The notes below the pieces were generated by a model. That model was given only the letters and a program-made list of their open reading frames with translations. It ran no database searches and was not told where the DNA came from. A stretch of DNA of 64,000 nucleotides from Elusimicrobium simillimum (GTDB lineage: Bacteria > Elusimicrobiota > Elusimicrobia > Elusimicrobiales > Elusimicrobiaceae): NCBI RefSeq assembly GCF_049639735.1, contig NZ_JBEVVA010000003.1:1302001-1366000 (forward strand), given 5' to 3'. A program made the translations under genes and the position numbers. Below are positions 1 through 6,755 of the stretch, piece after piece (position 1 is the stretch's first letter; each line of letters starts with the position of its first letter).

Positions 1-28
1 GAAATCATGGCTTCTTCTTAATTGTTAT

Positions 29-63
29 GGGCGGAGTTATGAAAATAACCCCGCCCATTTTAA
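29..63. terminator. Hairpin terminator at left edge
   Basis: Two 12-base arms (29-40 and 45-56) pair with one mismatch around a GAAA loop. On the plus strand the hairpin is followed by an ATTTTAATTAT tract. It lies just past the stop of the minus-strand DUF5681 gene, so it probably ends that transcript, possibly in both directions. Confidence 0.6.
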
Positions 64-501
64 TTATCCTTCATTCTCATCATTTACTTGGAGTTCTTCC
101 AATACTTCAAACTTTTTTAGTTCTCTCTGTTTTCTTCGTCTTCTATGAGCTTTTTTTATTTCCTCATTCATCTGGGCAATTTCATGCAAACTTTCACGCA
201 TATAATCCACATCCAAATCGGCTGTCATTCGCGCAATATATTTTACAGCAGATATTTTACCACTCATCGCATCATTTACTAATCTTTTAGCAATGGCCTC
301 CTTCACGCTAATAGCCCGCCGCTTTCCATCTTCCTTTATGTTGACTGAGCAATTCAGAGCATTACATATTTCTTCTGGAAGTAAACTTACACGAGGTATT
401 AACCTCACAGGCCGTCCGCGCGTATTGCCAGACTGCCCAGGTTTAAATTGATGCTCTTTTGGAGGTTTGCCATATCCAACATCATAGTTTTTGTCTCCCA
501 T
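64..501 (-). CDS. DUF5681 domain phage-type protein
   Basis: A 145-residue protein whose N-terminal 40 residues carry the glycine/proline-rich DUF5681 signature (GKPPKEHQFKPGQSGN, then GRP). This domain is common in prophages, near terminase and portal genes, but its biochemical role is not established. The C-terminal third is a charged helix (EEIKKAHRRRRKQRELKKFE). The ATG at 501 lies one base past the stop of the upstream methyltransferase, and its Shine-Dalgarno (AAGGAGG) sits inside the end of that gene, so the two are one translationally linked unit. It probably belongs to a phage or phage-derived element continuing left of the window. Confidence 0.75.
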   Translation of the reverse strand: MGDKNYDVGYGKPPKEHQFKPGQSGNTRGRPVRLIPRVSLLPEEICNALNCSVNIKEDGKRRAISVKEAIAKRLVNDAMSGKISAVKYIARMTADLDVDYMRESLHEIAQMNEEIKKAHRRRRKQRELKKFEVLEELQVNDENEG

Positions 502-502
502 A

Positions 503-1807
503 TTATTTGTCCTCCTTTATGGCCTTAAGTTTGGTTTTATAGGTTTGATTTGAGGCTATATGAATGGCGTCTTTTCTAGTTAGCGCTTCCCAGCGTTTTA
601 TTGTTGTATCGATATACTTTGGCTCCAGCTCTATTCCATAGCACACGCGTTTTGTCTTCTCTGCCGCCACAAGAGTACTCCCAGAACCCAAAAACGCGTC
701 TAAAACGATATTTCCGCGGCTAGAAACATCATAAATCGCGTCGCGGATCATTTCAACGGGCTTACATGTGGGGTGGATTTTTAACAAATCTCTATCCCCG
801 CTGAAAGAATTAAGCCCGGCATAATCCCACACATTTGTGCGATAACGGCCATTTTTGCCAAGTTCCACGTTGTTTATGTGCGACGCAGTCCCATTCTTAA
901 AGACAAAAACAAGTTCGTGCTTAGAACGATAAAGACTGCCCATTCCGCCATTATCCTTATTCCATACGCAGATATTTTTTAACTCGGTATAAACGTCCTC
1001 TGCGGCCAGCATAATTTCTTTTACGTTACGCCAATCCATGCATTGAAAATGGATACTGCCATCTTTTGAAAATTCTGCTTGCAGAGCAAATGTTGTCCGT
1101 AGGAAGTTCTGAAATTCCTCTGAAGACATCTCTCCAGATGCCATAGCAAACTCTTCGTGTTTAACTGCGCCTTTGCCACAAACTTGACCATTGATTTTAA
1201 GATTATACGGGCTATCCGCGAAGATTATATCGGCTTTTTTATCCTCCATCAAAGCCTCAAAAGTTGCCCGCTTCAAAGAATCTCCGCATATTATCCTATG
1301 GCTGCCCAACTGCCAAATATCGCCTAATTTTGAAACAATCTCATCATCTTCAACCTCTGGAATGTTGTTTAATTTTTCATCCAGTTCTTCTTTGCCAACA
1401 ACCAGACCTTCTATTTGTGGCATTTCAAAGCCTGTTATATCAAGGGATATTTCTATATCCTCCAATTCCTTAAACTCCAGCTTAAGCAAATCCTTGTCCC
1501 ATTCGCCATTTTCTGTGAGTTTGTTGTCTGCTATCCTGTAAAGGCGTTTTTGTTCTGCTGTAAGGTGAGTAAGCCTAATAGTAGGCACTTTCTCTATTCG
1601 CAGTTTCTTCGCGGCCAATAAGCGTCCATGTCCAGCTAGGACCTCATTGTTTTCATCAAGAATAATGGGATTGTTAAAATTAAACTCGCTAATTGAATTA
1701 ATTATTTGCCGGACCTGCTTTTCCTTATGCTTGCGCGGATTGTTTTTATAAGGCTTTATATCTCCGATTGGCAGATATTCTAACTTTAAATTCTCTTTTT
1801 CTGACAT
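503..1807 (-). CDS. ParB-domain DNA adenine/cytosine methyltransferase
   Basis: A 434-residue two-domain protein. Residues 10-95 form a ParB/Srx-like domain with the LAGHGR box at 58-62. Residues about 160-420 form an amino-group DNA methyltransferase of the beta arrangement, with the catalytic motif IV first and the SAM-binding motif I late (VLDAFLGSGSTL, near residue 370). It should methylate an exocyclic amino group of adenine or cytosine in DNA. This fusion is typical of phages. Motif IV reads DSPY (198-201), where DPPY is usual; the codons GAT AGC CCG TAT are unambiguous. The start has a strong AAGGAGA eight bases upstream. No cognate restriction gene is adjacent, so an orphan phage methylase is the likeliest reading. 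Confidence 0.85.
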   Translation of the reverse strand: MSEKENLKLEYLPIGDIKPYKNNPRKHKEKQVRQIINSISEFNFNNPIILDENNEVLAGHGRLLAAKKLRIEKVPTIRLTHLTAEQKRLYRIADNKLTENGEWDKDLLKLEFKELEDIEISLDITGFEMPQIEGLVVGKEELDEKLNNIPEVEDDEIVSKLGDIWQLGSHRIICGDSLKRATFEALMEDKKADIIFADSPYNLKINGQVCGKGAVKHEEFAMASGEMSSEEFQNFLRTTFALQAEFSKDGSIHFQCMDWRNVKEIMLAAEDVYTELKNICVWNKDNGGMGSLYRSKHELVFVFKNGTASHINNVELGKNGRYRTNVWDYAGLNSFSGDRDLLKIHPTCKPVEMIRDAIYDVSSRGNIVLDAFLGSGSTLVAAEKTKRVCYGIELEPKYIDTTIKRWEALTRKDAIHIASNQTYKTKLKAIKEDK

Positions 1808-1849
1808 ACTGTATCTCCTTTATTTAATTTACGTCAGAAATAGTATACA

Positions 1850-1915
1850 GCGTAGAAAAAAAGCAGTATAGGACAAGCCAATTTCAAAAAAAATTGGCTT
1901 GTCCTATATTTTTAT
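1850..1915. terminator. Strong bidirectional terminator (18-bp stem)
   Basis: Perfect 18-base arms at 1867-1884 and 1891-1908 enclose a six-base loop. On the minus strand the stem is followed by CTGCTTTTTTT, on the plus strand by ATTTTTATAT. It most likely ends the minus-strand gene that stops at 1924 and insulates the methyltransferase downstream. Confidence 0.85.
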
Positions 1916-1923
1916 ATATTTGA

Positions 1924-2727
1924 TTAGGAAATTCGCTTTTTTCGCTTGGAAACCATCCTTACGGAAGGAGGTATTGCAAGAGAGTATTTTATAAGTAACT
2001 TTTGAGTTAAATTATCTCTTGTTTTAATAGGAAAGCCTTGAATCTCAGCATATTCCTCTATAAATTGAGCCCAATTCTTTTCTCTTTTAAACATCGTAGA
2101 AATATACTCATTACTTACGACATTCGTATCCTGGGGAATAACTGTCCACAAAAGCTCCCCTATTATTTTGGCTGAAGTAGGAATTTTCTTTATACCTTTT
2201 GTGTATAAATACCCAGAAAGCAAAAAGATGATGCGTTTAATTCGGCGGGTAGAGGAATATGTTTCAAAGGGTGCATATCTGTTATGGTAGCCTTGCATAT
2301 CCTTGTCTTCTGGCAGCAATGAATATATTTGAGTCAAAATATACCTAGTACGAGAGATGGTATTCAAAGATTCGTGCAAATTCTTCAAGATCTTATCCTT
2401 ACTGGCAAAATCAATTTTTATTGTTTTTGTAGTTAGTATTGGAATCACTTGCTCCACGGTCATTTTTTCAAAATCATAATATTTTTCTGTAATTTCTGGA
2501 ATAGTTTTGGCCAACTCTGCAAATTTAAAAGCGGCTTTATTTTTAGACGTCACAGGATATTCATTTATTTGTCGAAGAATAGGAATAACTTCTTTAAAGG
2601 TAACCTTATATTTTTCAAACTCATTTTTTATTTTTTCATTTTCCAATAGTTCAAGGAAGTTGTCTTCAATATCCGCATCAGATATTCTGTAATTATGTTT
2701 AAAAGTTATTTTATCAGTAGGTTTCAT
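1924..2727 (-). CDS. Hypothetical protein, island-borne
   Basis: A 267-residue soluble, lysine-rich, mostly helical protein that I do not recognise. There is no signal peptide, no membrane segment and no obvious catalytic motif. The C-terminus is very basic (RMVSKRKKRIS), which could suit nucleic-acid contact. Codon use is strongly AT-rich, like the following genes up to about 11.9 kb and unlike the genes after 12 kb. The ATG at 2727 has a weak upstream context. It is flanked by a strong terminator on one side and a long structured intergenic region on the other, so it is probably a single-gene unit. Confidence 0.6.
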   Translation of the reverse strand: MKPTDKITFKHNYRISDADIEDNFLELLENEKIKNEFEKYKVTFKEVIPILRQINEYPVTSKNKAAFKFAELAKTIPEITEKYYDFEKMTVEQVIPILTTKTIKIDFASKDKILKNLHESLNTISRTRYILTQIYSLLPEDKDMQGYHNRYAPFETYSSTRRIKRIIFLLSGYLYTKGIKKIPTSAKIIGELLWTVIPQDTNVVSNEYISTMFKREKNWAQFIEEYAEIQGFPIKTRDNLTQKLLIKYSLAIPPSVRMVSKRKKRIS

Positions 2728-2924
2728 ATTTAGACTCTATAATTTTTCAAGCGACCTTGCAAAAAAGGACTTGATTTACTTCGGGAAATAAGCGTAAATG
2801 TGTGTGGGAGGTAAAGAAGGGCTAATTTTAGTAAAATTGAATTAGCAGGATGTAAATACAATTTAAGAATTTGTTTTTGGAAGCCGGACAGCCCGGCGCA
2901 GTTTTGTTAAGAAATTAGCAAAGC

Positions 2925-3012
2925 AGAGATCAAAGCCAAAAACGAACTCGCCAACTTTGCCATGCCCTCCGGGGCATGGCGGGCGATGTTTCGTTATGGG
3001 TGCTTGATCTCT
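2925..3012. repeat. Nested long inverted repeat
   Basis: Four successive helices nest around one centre: AGAGATCAA (2925-2933) with TTGATCTCT (3004-3012), AACGAA (2941-2946) with TTCGTT (2990-2995), TCGCC (2948-2952) with GGCGA (2982-2986), and GCCATGCCC (2959-2967) with GGGCATGGC (2972-2980). The rest of 2728-3078 shows no gene. The element precedes the lipoprotein at 3079 and could be a folded leader, a small RNA or a mobile palindrome. Confidence 0.6.
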
Positions 3013-3078
3013 CTCATACGATCATCGCCTTTTTTATTGTCAAAAAGGAGGTGTTCAAAAAATCAAAAGGAGAAAAAA

Positions 3079-3528
3079 ATGAAAAAAAACATAGTAATAC
3101 TGGCGAGCATACTTTTTATGGCCGCCTGTGCCACTACAGCACAATTAACTTCAGAAGAACAGGTATATTTGGATTCTATCCAAAATGAAACAAATAAAGT
3201 TGTTATAGCCAAAGCCGATATAGCAGATGCTTGGGGCAGAGCAAACAGTTACGTGGCTAAAAATTCTTCCATGAAAATACAAACAGCCAATGACCACTTA
3301 ATTGACACGTATAACCCCACTAACGACAATAGCGCTTACAGCATAACCTATGGATACCGCGTAACAAAAACCCCAGTAGACGGCGGCTATGAGATTGAAA
3401 TAACATGTTTAAGAAACGCTTCCGCTTATGGCGGATTAGCCAAAAATCAATGCCCTCGTAATGAGAAGATTTTCTCCAACTACTTACGAACAGGCAAATT
3501 GCCTTACCCTAACTTAATTGCAAAATAA
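3079..3528 (+). CDS. Small putative lipoprotein
   Basis: A 149-residue protein. The ATG at 3079 is chosen because AAAGGAG lies eight bases upstream and the protein then begins with a lipoprotein signal (MKKNIVILASILFMAACA, lipobox around Cys18); the longer in-frame opening at 2962 would bury this signal. The mature part is predicted to sit in the periplasm, anchored to a membrane. I recognise no domain: it is polar, with two further cysteines in the C-terminal half (CLRN and CPRN) that may pair. A terminator follows at once, so it is monocistronic. Confidence 0.7.
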   Translation: MKKNIVILASILFMAACATTAQLTSEEQVYLDSIQNETNKVVIAKADIADAWGRANSYVAKNSSMKIQTANDHLIDTYNPTNDNSAYSITYGYRVTKTPVDGGYEIEITCLRNASAYGGLAKNQCPRNEKIFSNYLRTGKLPYPNLIAK

Positions 3529-3533
3529 AATAT

Positions 3534-3571
3534 ATGGAGCCTGTCTATTAACAGCTTCAGGCTCCATTTTC
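3534..3571 (+). terminator. Rho-independent terminator
   Basis: ATGGAGCCTG (3534-3543) pairs with CAGGCTCCAT (3558-3567), followed by TTTT. It ends the lipoprotein transcript. Confidence 0.85.
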
Positions 3572-3590
3572 AGATTTAAAAGGAGGCGTT

Positions 3591-4040
3591 ATGAAATATT
3601 GGATTTTTCAAGGCAACCCCGATGCAGACTGGCTAAAAGGAAAAAAGTTGATTGATGATATTAAAGAGGACGATTACTACATCTGGTCCATAAATCAACA
3701 TAAAAAAGAAATTCAAAAATACGATGTAGTCCTGTTTTTGATTTCTGGGCCTCAAGGCGGGATAGTATCTGAATTTGTAATACTTGACGTGTTTGAAGAG
3801 AAAGGGCAACTTTTTGCAGACATGGTGCGCACGCTAGATTTTGAACCTATTATCAAGCGTGAACAAATTAAAGAAATTATCCCAAATAACGCCTTAATAA
3901 AAGCGCGTGTAGGAACTAATTTTGCTATCACACAAGAAGAATACTTTAAAATAATGGAAATTAACAAAGAGCGCGCTATGACACCTGAATTATTAGAAAG
4001 TATTATAAACGGAGACCCTGAAAAGAAAGAAGCCGCTTAG
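3591..4040 (+). CDS. EVE-domain protein
   Basis: A 149-residue single-domain protein. The opening YWIFQGNPDADW, the later YDVVLFLISG strand and the overall length match the EVE domain, a PUA-related fold that reads modified bases and is often linked to restriction or RNA-processing systems. The tail after residue 125 is charged and extra to the domain. A good AAAGGAGG precedes the ATG. It has its own terminator and sits between a lipoprotein and an HsdR_N-type nuclease in the AT-rich island, so a role in sensing modified DNA or RNA is plausible but not shown. Confidence 0.8.
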   Translation: MKYWIFQGNPDADWLKGKKLIDDIKEDDYYIWSINQHKKEIQKYDVVLFLISGPQGGIVSEFVILDVFEEKGQLFADMVRTLDFEPIIKREQIKEIIPNNALIKARVGTNFAITQEEYFKIMEINKERAMTPELLESIINGDPEKKEAA

Positions 4041-4049
4041 TTACACATT

Positions 4050-4086
4050 GCAAAGGCGAAGAAATTCGCCTTTGCCAATTTTGTTT
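4050..4086 (+). terminator. Rho-independent terminator
   Basis: GCAAAGGCGAA (4050-4060) pairs perfectly with TTCGCCTTTGC (4065-4075) around a GAAA tetraloop, and a T-rich run (TTTTGTTTTT) follows. It ends the EVE-domain gene. Confidence 0.9.
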
Positions 4087-4135
4087 TTATATATTAAAAT
4101 AACTATATAAGTTTAATTATTAGGAGGGTTCTAAA

Positions 4136-4969
4136 ATGGCAATAACAGCAAAAGCTGACAAGAGAATAAATGCTAATTTAACAAAATACCAAAATATTCT
4201 TAAAGTAGCTAAAGATAGAGATTTAAATGAAAGCGACACAGTAGTTATAATAAGCGACATGATGTCCGATATCTTTGGTTACGACAAGTATCTTGAAGTT
4301 ACCAGCGAACTTGCTGTTAAAGGCACATGGTGTGACTTAGCCATAAAGATAGAAGGCAAATTTCAGTTTATAATTGAATGTAAGTCTATCGGAACAACCC
4401 TGAAAGATAACCACTTAAGACAAGTAGTGGACTATGGCGCAAAATTAGGTGTTCCGTGGGTGGCGCTTACCAACGGTATAGATTGGGAAATTTATAGAAT
4501 TAAATTTGAACAACCCATTAGCTATGATTTAGTTTGCTCTTTTAATATGTTAGAAGTATCTGCTAAAAAAGAGGATGATTTAGAAAAAATCTTTGTCCTC
4601 TGCAAAGGCGGCCTTTCTAAAGACCATAGAGAAAACTTTTACGAAAAAACCCAGTGCGTGAACAGGTTCGTTGTCGGTGGTTTAATTTTATCTGAACCTG
4701 TACTTTCTGCAATTAAAAGAGAGTTGCGCAAATTTGCTGACGGAGTTAAGGTAGACAATGATGAGATAGAAAAAATCATTAAAGCAGAAGTTTTAAAAAG
4801 AGAAATACTTGAAGGCGACGATGCCGTAAAAACTCTTGCCAAGATCAAAAGATTTTATAGCAAGCAAAACAAGCAAAAAGAAGCCGCTAACTCTGCCGCA
4901 AAACAGACTGCGCCCTCTGAAGAACCTGCACCAGCAACAGAAACTCCTTCAGAAAACCAACCGTCTTAA
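4136..4969 (+). CDS. Stand-alone HsdR_N-type PD-(D/E)XK nuclease
   Basis: A 277-residue protein whose first 190 residues match the N-terminal nuclease domain of type I restriction subunit HsdR. The PD-(D/E)XK core is visible as Asp67 (TWCDLAI) and Glu81-Cys-Lys83 (IIECKS), followed by a Gln-Tyr element (LRQVVDYG) typical of this family. No helicase domain, HsdM or HsdS follows, so it is an orphan. Residues 235-277 are a low-complexity Ala/Pro/Glu tail. The ATG has GGAGGG upstream, and a terminator closes the unit. Such solitary proteins are widespread near mobile elements; whether they cleave DNA is unknown. The EVE protein next door hints at a modification-dependent activity. Confidence 0.8.
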   Translation: MAITAKADKRINANLTKYQNILKVAKDRDLNESDTVVIISDMMSDIFGYDKYLEVTSELAVKGTWCDLAIKIEGKFQFIIECKSIGTTLKDNHLRQVVDYGAKLGVPWVALTNGIDWEIYRIKFEQPISYDLVCSFNMLEVSAKKEDDLEKIFVLCKGGLSKDHRENFYEKTQCVNRFVVGGLILSEPVLSAIKRELRKFADGVKVDNDEIEKIIKAEVLKREILEGDDAVKTLAKIKRFYSKQNKQKEAANSAAKQTAPSEEPAPATETPSENQPS

Positions 4970-4987
4970 TAGTAAAGTAATAAATGC

Positions 4988-5018
4988 AAAAAGCGAGGCC
5001 CAACAGCCTCGCTTTTTT
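4988..5018 (+). terminator. Rho-independent terminator
   Basis: AAAAAGCGAGGC pairs with GCCTCGCTTTTTT (inner arms 4993-4999 and 5006-5012). It ends the nuclease gene. Confidence 0.9.
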
Positions 5019-5100
5019 CAGTTATGATAGATAAGCAATTTCATTTTTTATTAAATTTAGTAATATAAAATAATAACATGAGCATTTTTAAGGGGCTAAT

Positions 5101-6159
5101 ATGTATAAGACAAAAGGACTTTTTTCTAAGGGAACAAATCTTATTTCAGCTGAAATAGTAGCAAGAGAGTTATATCCATCAGATGACACAATAGATGTGA
5201 TTCAAACAAATATTGGTTATACACAAGATGAAACCTTTTTAACAGAAATACCCACCCCTAACCTTTCCACTCCAAAACCCGGCGGTTTTTACCAAACATG
5301 CTTATGGGGTTCAATAATACTTTCTGTCATTTGCTTACTATCATCCCCCACTCTATTAATTTTTACACTGATTCCACTCATAATCATAATTGTTATAAAG
5401 ATTATGCAAAGAAATAAAAATAAAAAATACGCGCCTTTGTTTAAAATGCTAAAGGATATGGATTTTAAAAGTTTTAATCAAACAATTAACTCTTTTAATT
5501 TGCAACCTAACCTTGGAAAGCACGAAAATCGTATTATTCTTAGGCTTTATACCGAAATACTTGATGACGGTGTAGAGGAGCAAGAAATGGAAAGCATAGC
5601 AATTTTGCAAAAAATAGCAAATCCCTTTGATTTAAAAAATATAAATGCATATTATATCTCTCAAATCTTTAATTCGGAACTAAATACACAAATATCATTA
5701 GAAGCCTTGAATTATATAAATAAGCTTATAACAACACTAAATTTGACTGAAGAAAATAAGGATAAGTTTGAAAAACTTTTAGATAAAAACAGACAATTTC
5801 ACGCAGAACCCGCAAAAATTGAACCGTCCTTTCAAATTAAAGAAGATTGTTACTATGAAGGCCATGGTAAAGTTATAACCTTTACGACACTAGGTAGATA
5901 TTCCCGCAACACTATCAAATACACAAAAAAAGGCTTCAAGGAAAAAGAAGAGGTTGACACTCTTTTAACCGATAAGTGTCTGATACTTATCGGTACAGGA
6001 ACAACAAAAATTCTTTTTAAAAATATAATGAAAATCAGAATCATGGAAAGATATAAGCTAATTTCCTTTTTGCTTTCCAACAGAAAAGAACCTGTTTATC
6101 TATCCACTCCAGACAACGTTAAATTACTCAGCATATTGTCACGCTTAAACAGCAAATAA
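5101..6159 (+). CDS. Membrane protein with C-terminal PH-like domain
   Basis: A 352-residue protein. Residues 1-60 are polar. Two adjacent hydrophobic segments (about 67-85 and 86-103) form a hairpin in the inner membrane, ending in a basic RNKNKK stop-transfer. A helical region follows. The last 85 residues (LLTDKCLILIGT, then KILFKNIMKI and the closing helix) resemble the bacterial PH/GRAM-like fold of short-strand repeats. Family assignment is tentative. No partner is clear: it is monocistronic, with a 96-bp AT-rich gap before the phosphatase gene. Codon use matches the AT-rich island. Confidence 0.6.
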   Translation: MYKTKGLFSKGTNLISAEIVARELYPSDDTIDVIQTNIGYTQDETFLTEIPTPNLSTPKPGGFYQTCLWGSIILSVICLLSSPTLLIFTLIPLIIIIVIKIMQRNKNKKYAPLFKMLKDMDFKSFNQTINSFNLQPNLGKHENRIILRLYTEILDDGVEEQEMESIAILQKIANPFDLKNINAYYISQIFNSELNTQISLEALNYINKLITTLNLTEENKDKFEKLLDKNRQFHAEPAKIEPSFQIKEDCYYEGHGKVITFTTLGRYSRNTIKYTKKGFKEKEEVDTLLTDKCLILIGTGTTKILFKNIMKIRIMERYKLISFLLSNRKEPVYLSTPDNVKLLSILSRLNSK

Positions 6160-6255
6160 ATAACTTTAAATATCCAATACAGTATTTTTTTTGCAATACC
6201 CGATAATTAATATTTGGTAACATAAATTATATACAAAACGGTCAAAGGGGTATTT

Positions 6256-6738
6256 ATGAAAGAAATATATAAAAACTTGTTTGTTGGGAGTGATATAGAT
6301 TGTTCTCCTCAAAATTTCAAAACCATTCATGCTTGCAAAACTTGCCATCAAAAACATTTAGGCTATCGAGGTAGTCTTCCTCAGAATCATCCAGAATATC
6401 TGGTCGCAGAAACTTCAGAACATTTATTTCTAAATATGGTAGACATGGAAAGGGAATTCCTTCCTAAATTTACACATCCGATCATGAATGCAGCTATGAA
6501 TTTTATAGATAAACATATAGAAAACAATAAAATACTCATTCACTGTAACCAAGGCGCATCTCGCTCTTGCGGTATTGCTCTATTATATTTAGCTAGAAAA
6601 GAAGCTATTTCTAAAGAAAATCTTCAAAAAGCAGAATCAGATTTTATAAAAATATATCCTAATGCTAACCTGGGGTTAGGAATAAGACTTTATTTAAATA
6701 ATAATTGGCAAGATTTAGTCGTAGCGCCTATTTTTTAA
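6256..6738 (+). CDS. Dual-specificity-type protein phosphatase
   Basis: A 160-residue single-domain phosphatase. The P-loop HCNQGASRS at 96-104 is the tyrosine/dual-specificity phosphatase signature with nucleophile Cys97 and Arg103. Asp63 (NMVDMER) is a candidate general acid. The preceding HPEYLVAE and LFLNMVDMER segments match the small DUSP-like proteins found on phages and islands. It should remove phosphate from Tyr/Ser/Thr or another phosphomonoester. The gene ends 17 bp before the RloC-like ATPase, whose Shine-Dalgarno lies in that gap, so the two form an operon. The pairing suggests that the phosphatase controls, or is controlled by, the ATPase. Confidence 0.85.
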   Translation: MKEIYKNLFVGSDIDCSPQNFKTIHACKTCHQKHLGYRGSLPQNHPEYLVAETSEHLFLNMVDMEREFLPKFTHPIMNAAMNFIDKHIENNKILIHCNQGASRSCGIALLYLARKEAISKENLQKAESDFIKIYPNANLGLGIRLYLNNNWQDLVVAPIF

Positions 6739-6755
6739 GGAAGTGATATTCAGAT

